Assembly (NCBI GenBank): GCA_963693285.1 | Contig: OY848918.1 | Coordinates: forward strand, 248,001 to 312,000 | From: Xestospongia muta | Lineage: Eukaryota > Porifera > Demospongiae > Haplosclerida > Petrosiidae | Length of the DNA: 64,000 nucleotides | Reading direction: 5' to 3' | Notes under the pieces: generated by a model | The model's input: the letters and a program-made list of their open reading frames with translations, nothing else | The model's database searches: none | What the model was told of the DNA's origin: nothing | Made by a program: the position numbers and the translations under genes | In this document: positions 1 to 14,505 of the stretch, one piece after another | Position numbering within the stretch: position 1 is the stretch's first letter | Layout of the letters: every line of letters starts with the position of its first letter

Positions 1-880
1 GCTTCCTATAAGGGATCTGATAGTATTATAATCAATCATAACATTATACCTGTGGAACTAGTTTGGCAAAACTCTTCATTATACTCTCACTTTTTGCTTC
101 CTAATTATACAAATAAATTTCTCATTATATAAGTAAATTTTTCTAGACCTGATAATAAGAGAAACAGCTTGTTACAATCACTACTAATACTAATACAATA
201 CCCAAGAACAGCTGTAATAGAGAATGTAGATAACAATAGCATGAACAAAACGCTCATTCAATGTGACAATTCACACACATACATAATCTTTATCAGTTGC
301 AGGATTCCTAGATACTTCAATACTAAATGGGATGAAACACAGGAAAGCTCCGATCCAAAGCAGTAATGAAAACCCTCCAAATAACTGTTTCAAAAATTTA
401 ACAATCGCAGGAGTTTTATAAGGTGGAGTTATAGCATTGGGACCATCTCGTTGGAACACAATAGCTGCATGTGCTTCGGTCATTCCCTAATAATACAGTT
501 GGAAATATTACATAATATATACTATATTGTACCTCATCTGGATTAGTATCTAGTCTGATGTACAGATCTTCAATAGGTATTTTATGAGCATCCTTTTAAT
601 GATGTTTAGTTGAAATATGATCAAGTAAAATAAACTGACCATTTCAACTTCCTTTTTCAAATCATCTTTGTTGTGTTTTGCTATCTTCAAGAATTGCCAC
701 CACTTCTTCCTTCCTTCTGGTCTTCCTTTCTCAGTATCATCACTAGTACTGCCTTCATATTGTTCTGCTGAAGGATTGACTAGAGTCAGTGGTATATCTT
801 CAGTAACTATTACTTCCTAAGAAATATGAAATAAAGCAGTTAGCATAAATATTGCTTACCTGTTGAGAAGTAGTTGCCAT
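1..880 (-). CDS. ATP1A: Na+/K+-transporting ATPase alpha subunit, N-terminal part (runs off the left edge)
   Basis: This encodes the catalytic alpha subunit of the plasma-membrane sodium pump, a P2C-type ATPase. Seven minus-strand coding exons were read: 860-880, 640-816, 533-592, 283-486, 149-211, 50-100 and 5-1 (partial). All have GT/AG introns and one continuous frame. The protein starts MATTSQQ, has a 59-residue variable N-terminus, then the family segment [18 protein letters not shown] and [18 protein letters not shown] leading into TM1. The exon at 149-211 is the TM2 segment ending CFSYYQ, followed by [12 protein letters not shown], as in the family. The A, P and N domains lie outside the window. 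The 5' end is head to head with the ETS gene. The N-terminus is longer before the DLKKEV motif than in many animal subunits. Family identity is very secure; the paralogue is unknown. Confidence 0.95.
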
Positions 881-1289
881 TAGCGAATGATTAATGAGTT
901 TAAGTTGCGCAGTTATATCTTGAGCTAGACTTGTTGACAGTTTAAGAACACGGACAGTCACAGAGTACGATTTCCAAATATTTCCAGCTGCTACGAATAT
1001 ACGAACAGCGCATAAAATTGGACGTATTTGCCGCCATATTTTAATTAGGACGTAACTTATTATTATTCATAACCACGTGTTTGCATAATGGCTTCTAGCT
1101 TCCTGGTATCTTCCTTTGTTCTTCCGTCCTGCTGTCATAAAAGAGTGCAGCTACATAGTCATCGTTTGTTGATTGTACTAGAACTACCATCAGTTTTACA
1201 GAAAATTTTCCAGTAAGTTACATTGCAATGTCTTACCATTGACTCATAGTTCCTGTTTGATTATATAGTTCTATTGCTTGACATTTCTT
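881..1289. promoter_or_regulatory. Shared head-to-head promoter region of ATP1A (-) and the PNT/ETS gene (+)
   Basis: This 409-bp gap lies between two divergent start codons. It contains a GCCGCCATATTTT block at 1031-1043, whose complement AAAATATGGCGGC resembles a YY1 site. It also holds a run of GGAA cores read on the minus strand between about 1098 and 1130, including GGACGGAAG, the kind of site ETS proteins bind. Self-regulation of the ETS gene is therefore possible but inferred. No clear TATA box was seen. Confidence 0.5.
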
Positions 1290-4270
1290 ATGGCTACCAA
1301 CGGTAAGAGAACGCGTAGACATAGCTTTACAACGCTAGAAGAAGTATCTCGAGAACTAGAGACTTCGTCAACACAAAACGGGAGTTTATCAGAACCAAAA
1401 GCATCAGTGATGAAGGAAGATAGTTCCTCCCACAAGCGTCCACTCTCTCCTTGTGCAAGTGAAGGAAGTTCGCCAAAACGTCCTGCTACTGACGTTGCTG
1501 CTTCCACTGTTGAACAACAAACTACATCAAAGACAGAAGAGCTGTACTTACTCCCTCAAGGTTAATTAGAGTTAGAGCTAACAGCAATGAATAACTCATT
1601 TTTATTTTAAATAGATCCTGCAAAATGGACTCTACAGCAAGTCAGTCATTGGTTAGATTGGGCCATCAAAGAATTTAGTCTCGATGTTGTGGATAAAACT
1701 CAATTTCAAATGACTGGTTTACAACTCTGTGCACTTAGTAAAGAAGATTTTGTCCAAAGAGCTCCAGCCTATACAGGAGATGTACTCCATTCCCATCTCA
1801 GTCTACTACGAGCTAAAAATTGTAAGTTACTACATATAATAGATACCTTTTTTATAAGTTAAATATGCAAATTAATGTAACTATATTACTATTTCTTTAG
1901 CTGCTATTGCTAAAACTGATGAAGCTGATAAACAGAGCACAGATAACAAAGGTATGTTGTGTGCGTAGCTGTACCAGGAAGAGCATGTGATTGTCCATTA
2001 GCACCATGTTCACAATACCTCGTAACATGTTGCAATTTTACACCTATTAATAATAATTATTACATATATACACAGGTAATTATAATCCTGTTAGCTGGCC
2101 TAACTATCTCTGGCCAGGAGCAACAGTTGGCGATATCTCATATTGGCTCAAAGCACAACAAGGTACCGTTTACAAACATAGCTCTTACATTTATAATACG
2201 ATACTTGTATTAGATTACTCTGCTACAAAGAGCTCCAATGATCATATTTACTTGCCACAGATGAGATCAACAGTTACTGCAGCAGGATTTTATCCCGGTA
2301 ATTTTTAAAATAAGCTAGTAAATATAATGTGAATCATATTGATGTTCTCGTATATAGTGGCACCATTGTTGGCTAGTCCCATGGCATTAGCTGGTTTATC
2401 ATACCCACTCACTTCAAATCCAAGACAGCTACTACGAGGTAATGATATCATTGATAGTATTTCCTGTATTCTTCCTGTAAGATAAGTGTATTAACATAAC
2501 AATAATATTAGACCAACTTCCTTATTAGCATCCAGCAACTATGAACTCTATAATGTAAACTAATCATAAGTTCAAATTTAAACTACGAGTATAATTCATT
2601 AGGAAATCCTCAGGATATATTTTGTTTTAATGTGGTACTTCTATTTTCCTCTTGTCAAACTTATTATCACGTTCATTAGTCTCTGTTATGTGAATGCAAC
2701 TGGTACGTGAACAACGAAACAAACATGAGCAATTAAATGAAGGGTAAATGAAACTTCTGTACAGTCACAAGTGACTTCTCGTCCATTAAACTATGAGAAT
2801 GTCACTTTGTGTTCAAGGTGTTCATTATAAAAAGGGAGTGTATTGGAAGACTAACAATGTGTGGTTAGGTTGGGTCCTTTAACACCTGAGCAATAGCTAC
2901 ACCCTCTAGCTTAACAATTACCTGATAATAATAGTGAGGTTTTCCTCTTTCACTCTTGAACTGTTGTAAATTCAATTGAATACAATATCCTCCATTGCAG
3001 GTAGTGGTATTACGATATTGTACTACTTCTATATCCTGTAACCTCAACATTAAATTATGATCATTATAATTGTATTTAGATCTGAGACAAGACCAACAAA
3101 TTGATTGGACAGGCTTTGGTCAATCTAAAGACATCATCCTGACTAAACCTCCATACAACACAACAAACACTAGCTCATCAAGGCCTCCTCTAGTTTCTCC
3201 TCAGACGCCCAAACCATCTTCTCCACTCTTGTCCCCCTCACAAAAATTTGCTGGTCTAGTACCAGATTCTCCTCTCACTCATCTACCTCCTATAATGGGA
3301 CATACTCCATTGAGTACTCTCTCTCCATTTATGGCCCAACAAGGAGGTACACATACACCACACTAATCTTTGTTACCTTAACTGCTCTTGACTACCTGAT
3401 ACTGTAATATTTAGTGTAAGTTTAGTGTATGCCAGTGTAGTTCAGACTTGGCTAGGATGTATAGTGTTAACAGTTAATTCCTGTTAGATAAGCAAACATT
3501 TGGCTACCCATTGTTTATCTTTCTTACATCATCAATTTTAAAATGTTCTTAATATTATAGGTCAAATACAACTCTGGCAGTTTCTCCTTGAGTTGTTACA
3601 GGATGAAAAACATACTAACATTATTGCCTGGGCTGGTAACGATGGAGAATTTAAGTTGCTTGATCCTGAAGCTGTGTCTACTTTGTGGGGTATGCGTAAA
3701 CGTAAACCGAGTATGAATTATGATAAGTTAAGTCGGGCCATTCGCTATTACTATGACAAGAAGATAATGCATAAAGTTCATGGAAAGCGTTATGTTTACA
3801 AGTTCAACTTTGATACAATCGCCAAATATCTTAGTTCTGGTTCATCACAAAGTGCTATACCTCATGTGAAATCTGAAAATGATGTATTTTCAGAGTCTAT
3901 GCCAACTCTATCTTCTAAACAGGATGTTAGTGAAGCATCTGATGTTCAAAGGGACAGGGTCGCCCCCTCACAACGCAGACAGGAAGATACTCCCTGGCAA
4001 GAGGAAGAAGTTCAGGAAAAAACAGAAATACCCCTGACCTACAATAAACCCCCTGCGTCCAATACAGAAGTATCGTCATCGAGCACAGTTGTCCCAACGG
4101 CTACTATATCAAGTTTAGAACAACATTTAATGGCTGCAGCATCATCATCAACTACATTATCATCATTATCACTTTCCCCTCAAGTACCTCTCTTTAATTT
4201 AGTATCTTTTCCTGCCGTCTCTTCTGTTACCAGCACAGATAACCCTCAACTTTTCTCAGCTACAAGTTAA
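1290..4270 (+). CDS. ETS-family transcription factor with PNT (Pointed) and ETS domains, ERG/FLI-like
   Basis: A sequence-specific nuclear transcription factor. Eight exons (1290-1560, 1615-1821, 1901-1951, 2076-2162, 2214-2297, 2358-2438, 3080-3346, 3561-4270) join in frame to 585 aa. The Pointed/SAM domain is about residues 91-159 ([17 protein letters not shown] onward). The ETS winged helix starts near residue 350 ([14 protein letters not shown]), with the recognition-helix motif [18 protein letters not shown] and the wing [11 protein letters not shown]. The [13 protein letters not shown] stretch is closest to ERG/FLI-type ETS domains, but the PNT also recalls GABPA, so no orthologue name is given. 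The middle is Pro/Ser-rich and the C-terminus Ser/Thr-rich. An in-frame TTG lies upstream, but ATG at 1290 is the sensible start. The 641-bp intron at 2439-3079 shows no other exon. Confidence 0.93.
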
Positions 4271-4424
4271 TTCAACAAATATATCTCTTTAGTTTTATAA
4301 TGTACATTAATTTTAATCATTATGCACAATATTTTAAATAAATTTTAAAAATAATATAATATATGGTAATGATATGTCAGAGCTTTGGTTGTCTACTGCA
4401 ACAATTAACACTAGACAACATGTT

Positions 4425-4934
4425 TTAATGATTGATAATTCCTGATCGTAACATCAGTTCTAATTCTTGTGCTTGTCGAAGTTGATCACTAATCACTTTC
4501 TGTAATTTGTGGTGAACATCTTCATATAAAAGACCTCCCCCGACAGGAACTCGATCAAGAAACATTTCTCGTGTCAATAATAAAATCCCTTTGCCATTCA
4601 TGGGGAATCTTTCAGGATATGTATTCTGTAGTTGAAACTGAACTTCAGAGCGATGTAACCAAACTTTCACATCATCTCGAGACCACAGCCGTGGATCTAT
4701 TAAGTAAACCAATACCCACAACAGAATTATATCAACTTTAAGGCTGACAATACTAACATAATAATATCTATAGAAACTATTTTTAGTTGTACATTATTGT
4801 TAACCTGAAGAGAGTTCGCGTCCATCACTTCCTCCTCCACAATGAGATGGTGCTAACATACTGATATCGGTACAAAGCTAATACAAGCACACACACACAA
4901 AAATAATAGCAGTGATATGCGACTAGCTTACCAT
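4425..4934 (-). CDS. Small PNT-domain-only protein (Pointed/SAM domain without ETS domain)
   Basis: Three minus-strand exons (4932-4934, 4805-4877, 4425-4696) give 115 aa. Exon 1 contributes only the ATG, directly before a GTAAG donor; if this is wrong, an internal Met 7 residues on could serve. Residues from about 26 match a Pointed domain: DPRLWSRDDVKVWLHRSE, then FPMNGKGILLLTREMFLDRV and a C-terminal helix HHKLQKVISDQL. No DNA-binding domain follows; the stop is at 4425. PNT domains mediate protein-protein contacts between ETS factors and partners. PNT-only proteins such as Drosophila Edl/Mae modulate ETS factors, so a similar role toward the neighbouring ETS gene is plausible but inferred. 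The gene is tail to tail with the ETS gene (154 bp between stops) and head to head with MRPL14. Confidence 0.8.
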
Positions 4935-5136
4935 TGTGCCCGCCCCTCCTACTGTCGAAGAATTTGAGAGAGAACGTCGTAGTCAACAGGAAAAAATACA
5001 CATGACAGACAACAAAGGAGTTAAATTAAATTATCGATTAGTATACGGACCTAATTCTCCCATTTCATTTGTATAGAAATCTCAGAAGATTTCCGTATTC
5101 TTACTATTCTACCGTATACGTACCACGTGGCTTTTC
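4935..5136. promoter_or_regulatory. Short bidirectional promoter between the PNT-only gene (-) and MRPL14 (+)
   Basis: Only about 200 bp separate the two divergent start codons. The segment contains an E-box-like ACCACGTGG at about 5121-5129 and CCGTATACGTACC just before it. The 5' UTRs of both genes must lie here. Confidence 0.5.
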
Positions 5137-5538
5137 ATGGCTAGTGTGGCTCTAACTCGAATTTCTCTTTTATCAATCAGACTTTCTCGCCATGTCACTC
5201 TTTTAACGACATTTAAATTTGCTGATAACAGTGATAATGCTAAAAGGGTTACCAAATACGATCAACCCTATTGTATTAAACTACCCAAGAATAATCGTCA
5301 AGCAGGATTTGGTGATATTATTTCTATAGCTCATCGTGGTAAAGTACACAAAGCATTAATCGTCAGTCATCGTAAAATAAGTAAAACATTACCACGTTAT
5401 GATGACGAGTATATTGTTCTACTTAATGACAAGTTAGAACCTGTTGGAACACGAGTGGTTGTACCCCTGCCATCACAACTTAGATTAAGAAAAGACAAAT
5501 ATTCTAAAGTATTGGCTATTGCTACTAAATTTATCTAA
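5137..5538 (+). CDS. MRPL14: Mitochondrial large-subunit ribosomal protein uL14m
   Basis: A single-exon gene of 133 aa, the usual size for mitochondrial L14. The N-terminus (MASVALTRISLLSIRLSR) is rich in Arg, Ser and Leu and lacks acidic residues, as expected for a mitochondrial presequence. The uL14 core follows: VTKYDQPYCIKLPKN, GDIISIAHRGKVHKALIVSH, YDDEYIVLLNDKLEPVGTRV and a C-terminus PLPSQLRLRKDKYSKVLAIA. It forms part of the mitoribosome subunit interface. The downstream gene TMEM147 starts 110 bp after the stop on the same strand. Confidence 0.93.
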   Translation: MASVALTRISLLSIRLSRHVTLLTTFKFADNSDNAKRVTKYDQPYCIKLPKNNRQAGFGDIISIAHRGKVHKALIVSHRKISKTLPRYDDEYIVLLNDKLEPVGTRVVVPLPSQLRLRKDKYSKVLAIATKFI

Positions 5539-5648
5539 TTTTTATCTAATTTTTGTAAAATTATTGTAAAACACTGGATATTAATTTGTGTATTATTAGT
5601 ATACTAGCTTGGATATTCTAGTATATTCCTGCCCATGTGGTAACAGAA

Positions 5649-6535
5649 ATGACTTTCTTTCATTTTATCAACTGTTTAGCTCTCACATATAGTCCTTACG
5701 TCATCACTTATCGGTTCTCAGGATTGTAAGTTGTGGCTGTCACGTGATACTTCCTCTATAATACTCTAGGGTGGAGTTAGGAGCATACTGGCGATGTCTT
5801 AGAGCAGGAGGGGCTTATTTTATTACTCAATTAGTGAAGGTATCATTGATATGTTATCATATGATAATGACGTCATTATTTCAGATGTTATTATTAGCAA
5901 CATTCTTCCCATTAAGTGAGTTAGATGAGAATAATCATTTAGTGGTAAGACCCTGCCATAATTAACATAATTATAATAACAATTAGGAGTCTGTAAAATG
6001 CACAGTTGACTTAGTGGATCTGCTTGGATTGTATTTAGTATTAAGCAAATTTCTAGGAAAGGGAGAGAGAAGAATCCTTGTAACAGCTGTGGGTTAGTTG
6101 TCTATTATGTGGTCAGAATTATCTATTCAGTTTGTTCAATAGGTTGGGGGTTATCAGAAGCATTGGCTACAAGACTATTACCATTGTGGTTTGGAGCTAG
6201 AGGAACTGAATTTAATTGGAAATATATTCAAAGTAGTTTTGAATGTAACATCAATTTGGTCAGTATATTTCAGGATATCTTTGAATATGTTAGTAATCTA
6301 TGTTATATAGATCTATCTATTTTCAACATGCACATTTTTGTGGTTATGGAGTCGTCATGATGTCATCAAGTTACCTCTTTTAGCACCATTATTATTGTTT
6401 ACATGTTATCGACCACTCCTCTTTAATATGCTAGGCTCATTACTAGGGGCATGGGAGATCCTTCTAATTAAAGGCTTAATTGCAACCATCTTTGGGGGCG
6501 TGGCTGTTATGTTACATTCAACAAACTCAAGATAA
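5649..6535 (+). CDS. TMEM147: TMEM147, ER multipass membrane protein
   Basis: Six exons (5649-5725, 5770-5839, 5885-5944, 5987-6092, 6143-6258, 6311-6535) give 217 aa; the human protein is 224 aa. The start MTFFHFINCLALTY, the segment YWRCLRAGGAYFITQLVK, LLLATFFPLSE, VDLVDLLGLYLVLSKFLG, PLWFGARGTEFNWKYIQ and the final hydrophobic helices align along the whole TMEM147 family. TMEM147 is an ER/nuclear-envelope protein of the PAT/TMCO1-type translocon assembly that helps insert multipass proteins. The 52-bp intron 6259-6310 was placed by frame and alignment, because the reading frame shifts there. The stop lies only 32 bp from the stop of the convergent ZDHHC gene, so the 3' UTRs probably overlap. 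Confidence 0.93.
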
Positions 6536-6567
6536 AATACTATTTTATAAAAATGTGTGTACATGTG

Positions 6568-8477
6568 CTATACAAATTGGTTAATGTCATGAAATTTATC
6601 ACTTGGAGGAATAGGATCTGGAATATGAGCCTTCGCACAAGGAAAAAACCACAATATTTTAGGACCTAGATGAGTGGGTGTGGCTTACTGATGACTTGAT
6701 AACACTAACCTCTACCACACACTCCAGCAATTAATGCTAATTTAGGGGTTGCTGGCATACCAAGAGGACGACCATAACGTCGGATTTCAATTGCACTTCG
6801 ATTACATAACACAGATAATACCTATTAATTAAAAGTAATATTGAGGGTGTGGTCAATAGTTTCTCACCTGAGCTAATAGCATACCACCCACAAATACACC
6901 AAATATTACTGCCTCAAAAAAAGCAATAATTGTTAGAGTTCTATAGTAATAATAGAAAATGATAACATTAGAAATAAATTATACCTGTCTAATGTTCCTT
7001 GATCTGTATGCCAGTTTGTAATCCAGTCCCATATTATAAGACCAAGTCCATATGTACACAGTATATCTGTATAATGTAATAATAAGAGTATATCGTCTAT
7101 CAAATTAGACCCTCCTCTTAAGTGATGTACAAGGAAGGATTTAGCAAAGATCACAATTTAGTTGACCAATCAAATTTCACTATTCAGATTCTGAGTAGTG
7201 TGGGCGGCAGGATATGACACATTGTTGTTGTTGGTTAGTTATTAGAGTATGTCATTTGTATAAAGGAAAGAAAATGTTTGAACTTTACTATCAAAAGTGA
7301 GACTGTTTTGTCACTCTACATATATGTGTACATATAGTCTATTAATATTTAAATGTAGTCAATATATATTTAAAAGACAAGACTATTGGTTAATTGATTT
7401 GTATGGCTTCACTTATTACTATTTATTACAATTAAAGATCACAAATACATAGTGATTTGATTTTGGCACCCTAACATCAACTGACTTGTGAAGCTACTTT
7501 TAAAAGCATTAAAACAATAATATCTAATGAGAAATTCAATATAGAAATGTATCTACTCAGATGTAACAATATATTAACACTACACTGTATATTATCATAA
7601 CAGGTAATACTCATTTTACTTCTGGAATAAGCTCCTAATACTTTATACATGCGAGCTGTGTCCACGCCCCTTTAATTAAAGTTCTGATGTGACCTTTGCT
7701 AGACCCTTCTCACTCAGTGAAGGGAAGGTTTAGTTCAATAGATATTGTATACATTACTTACCAGCATATGCTATAAATAAAAAAAAGTATTTATAATTTA
7801 ATTCACCAACACAATTATTAATCCTATAATAAGAACAATTAATTACATCATTTAAAACACTAATTACCAGGGACAATGGTGATCCATCCTCCTAACGCAA
7901 CGCCCACAAATTCTATAATAAATTAACTAGTATATGACATCATAATGACATCATTACTTACCGACAATGATGAGATCGTGGCGGTCGATATGTTTCACAT
8001 TTAGTACAGACTGTCCACTCATCTAAAGGGGGTGGCTCCTATGATCAATTAAATAATTAAAAATAAATGTTACAAAGTAATTACCTTTTTACGTTTTTTT
8101 CGATCTTTGTGTTCTAAATCAGATGAGAAATCAATTTTGATACCAGATTGAGGGACGTACCCTATAATAATAATAATAATAATTAATTATATCATGATAA
8201 GAGTTCTATTCATGAAGTACCAGGATTAGAGAAGGATGCTCTGAGATGAGATGTCACAGCTAATATATACAGAACGTGCAAAACCAAAGCTGCTATAGTA
8301 CGCCATGTACTAAAGTAATAGAAAATATGGCGGTATATTCACGCCATTAATCTACCATTACCCTTCATGTCTTCCATACTCAATAACAACGTATACACCT
8401 ACTAGATCACCGAACAACAGTAAGATATGGACGCCTATAAAGGTCGCAATACCAAGTGGATCTCTGTGGAACACCAT
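6568..8477 (-). CDS. ZDHHC21: DHHC-type protein S-acyltransferase, ZDHHC21-like
   Basis: This protein transfers palmitate to cysteines of target proteins at Golgi/plasma membrane. Ten exons (8362-8477, 8221-8309, 8085-8161, 7962-8038, 7868-7912, 7762-7823, 6985-7066, 6868-6940, 6710-6821, 6568-6665) give 276 aa. Order: two N-terminal hydrophobic segments, a Lys/Arg-rich insert (HKDRKKRKK), the Cys-rich domain WTVCTKCETYRPPRSHHC, the catalytic RRMDHHCPWINNCVGE, two more hydrophobic segments (IAYADILCTYGLGL; EAVIFGVFVGGMLLAQ), SAIE in place of the usual TTxE, and the tail segment GPKILWFFP. The start MVFHRDPLG aligns with ZDHHC21. An in-frame ATG 14 codons upstream (8519) is an alternative. The 695-bp intron 7067-7761 shows no credible exon; the open frame there is not needed. 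The gene shares a 75-bp promoter with CFAP45. Confidence 0.9.
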
Positions 8478-8552
8478 CTTTAAACAGCATGTGAATTGGG
8501 GTGTGGTCAGCGTATCCATGGTAACAGTCAATTCTCAAACACTAACACGAAG
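8478..8552. promoter_or_regulatory. Very short bidirectional promoter of ZDHHC21-like (-) and CFAP45 (+)
   Basis: Only 75 bp lie between the chosen start codons, and 33 bp if the upstream ZDHHC start at 8519 is used. Transcription starts of the two genes must overlap or lie inside the partner's first exon or intron. A GAAAATATGGCGG block resembling a YY1 site lies at 8321-8333 in the first ZDHHC intron. Confidence 0.5.
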
Positions 8553-11996
<3,444 letters not shown>

Positions 11997-12050
11997 AAAC
12001 ATATTATGTAACATTATATAATACAGTTCCTTATAATAAAACAATAAATA

Positions 12051-14381
12051 TTAGTAGTCCTCGTCATCAGGACTGACAGAGTCTCTATTAAAACTTTCAT
12101 AATCACTAACTCCAATGGTTTCGTAACGATGATAGCTTGAAGGCTCGAGACGTTTGAACCTACTGTTAAGAATGACATCACAATGACATCATCAATTGAC
12201 TTACGACTTTCTGAATTTCCATATACAATATATTGACATTGTCACTATGGCAACACCAACAATAATAAGAAAAGGAACAAGTATGGCAGCAGCTATTATA
12301 CCACCTGTACAACGACATCACATGACAATCACATGATAATCACATGACAATTACTTACTGTTAACCAATGATGGTTGATTAGATGCTATAAAATGATTAT
12401 AATAATGAGATAATAGTAAAAAATATCACATACTAGTTGGATGGAATGTTGTACTTATAGAGGGAGAACCAGTTATCATTGTACCAGTTATCATACTAGT
12501 TGAGCGAGTTGTTGTACTAGTTGAGCCAGTTGTCATACTACTCAAACCAGTTGTCATACTACTCAAACCAGTTGTCATACTGGTAGATATTGTACTAGTA
12601 GGTACATGTGATAGAGTATGTGACGTCATAATAATGATAGGTGTGGTTACAGACCCTATTACGATAATAAAGTGGATCATATATAATATACTGATAACAT
12701 ACTAACAATATACTGACACATAATATACTGATAATATACTAACAATATACTGACACATAATATACTGATAATATACTAACAATATACTGACATAATATAC
12801 TGATAATATACTAACAATATACTGACCATATAATATACTGATAATATACTAACAATATACTGACCTGTATGTGTAGCTACGGTAAATGTAGCTGTATAGA
12901 CTTTATATACAGTAGTTATCTGATTAAAAATGGCCACATCTAAACTATAGTTTCCTCCACTGACTGCTTGTATAGAGTGTGAAACAACATCGTTAAATGT
13001 ATGAGATGTGTTCAAAAATGGCTTCGTAAATACTACTGTCACATTATATGCTATTCCTGGAGAATTAATTATAATTCCCATTACAGGGGCATCACTCATA
13101 TCAAAAATAGAACAATGGATACTTAACATAGTATCATTAATTGATACATTACAATGTACATCAGCTTTAGGAGGACCTGTACAATAAAGGGAGATCATAA
13201 ACCCACACACGCTAATTATACATACCTCCAACAAACATCATATATGTCAGTGATGTACTAGCATACGGTCCAGTAGCATTACAAGTGTAATAACCATGAT
13301 TTTCAGGTTGTCCACTTGAGAACATAAATTGTATTGATGAAGCAGTGATAGTCACATAACTATTACTAGTATGTGAAGATGTATTAGATGAGGTCAGATT
13401 AAAAGTGGGCGGGTTAGCTTGAACAGTACAATTGAGAGAGAAGTTACTTCCAGTTGCAAACTCCACCCATTTTGTGACATTGTTACCCTCTTGAAAGACA
13501 GGACCATCTACATCAAATTAAGAGCAATTAACTATAATGATATTATACATAACATAATTGTAACATAAGTACACAACATGAATGGGTAAGCACCTATTAT
13601 GACTGCCAGCCATGTCTAAATGGTTTCATTATACTATAGTGTTATTGGATATGTAATAATCATTTTAATGGTAGACTATATTGTAGTGTGAAGTATGATT
13701 CTAGATTGTTTCACTGATAATGTGAATACGAGTACATGTTTATTTACTTGTTTGTGAACTGATAAAAGTAGTCCAGACTGTTCTAGGAAAGAGTATAGCT
13801 ACTAATATAAATTATAGTTTTGCCTGGCAACAATATTTCATATTACTAGTTAACTATAGTGACTAAACTTAAACTGAAAATCAAACTTTATTGCTAGATA
13901 AACTGTCAAATGTAAAAACAAACTCACACTAAAACCGACATGAATAATGGATATATATTTGTAGAATGGACGAATAGTACACTCACTTACAATAGACAAT
14001 GAGAGAGATATTAGAAGACACTTGATCTTTAGTTATACATTGAAACTGTCTCCCCTCATCCTCAATACTGACATTAGTAAACTGATAAGTCATATGACCT
14101 GGTCCAGTCTTATTAGAAATAATCCGATGATACTTCTCACCATTTTCAACGTGACCATCAATAACTAACTCAATGTCTACACTGACATTACTTGATATAC
14201 AATATAACTCTAACACTTCACCAACAAACAATGGATTGTTCTTTGCAGTAATATTAACAAAGCTAGTTTCACCTAAAGCCATTATATTACATAATACAAG
14301 ATGATTGGGAAGGGGATAACACTTACTAGCTACTAGAGCACTCCATTCAAAGAGCACAAGGTAGAGAAGAATAGACAGCAT
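12051..14381 (-). CDS. Ig-cluster gene A: type I membrane protein, two Ig-like and one further beta-sandwich domain
   Basis: Eight exons (14327-14381 signal peptide, 13991-14272, 13226-13507, 12865-13176, 12434-12655, 12359-12385, 12205-12304, 12051-12162) give 463 aa. The signal peptide is MLSILLYLVLFEWSALVA; an in-frame ATG five codons upstream is also possible. Domain 1 is Ig-like (ELYCISS ... RQFQCITK). Domain 2 is Ig-like (FSLNCTVQANPP ... GYYTCNATG). Domain 3 is a two-Cys beta-sandwich module of the T3 type. A Ser/Thr stalk with repeats of SSMTTG follows, then one TM helix (AAILVPFLIIVGVAIV) and a 40-residue tail with YETI and DYESF, possible SH2-type phosphotyrosine sites. It is the most diverged member of the cluster. 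N-glycosylation sequons are dense. No function is assigned; a surface receptor or adhesion role is inferred. Confidence 0.85.
12683..12864. repeat. Tandem repeat at the splice donor of gene A domain-3 exon
   Basis: About five copies of a 35-38-bp unit containing ACATAATATACTGATAATAT and ACTAACAATATACTGAC. The array starts right at the donor side of the exon 12865-13176, as the CCATATATGG arrays do for T8 exons of other cluster genes. Confidence 0.85.
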
Positions 14382-14505
14382 TTTGTCTTTTATCAAAGAC
14401 AGGGTGGGGCTGACTTAATTAACTAACTTTAATATAATGAATATTATTATTAATACAATAGGGCATCAGCAGTAAATGGCTTGTATTGTCTTAGCATATA
14501 AAAAG

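Noticed and set aside
7477..7665. 62-residue minus-strand open frame in the large ZDHHC intron
   Set aside because: No splice-compatible join, no similarity to the family; the exons on both sides join directly in frame.
12051..12162. Gene A tail as a canonical ITAM
   Set aside because: The two Tyr motifs are only four residues apart and the second ends in Phe, so the spacing and consensus do not fit.
13983..14396. Unspliced reading of the gene A signal peptide into the following frame
   Set aside because: A GTAAG donor at the end of the signal peptide and a TTTAG acceptor give a phase-1 join identical to the other members.
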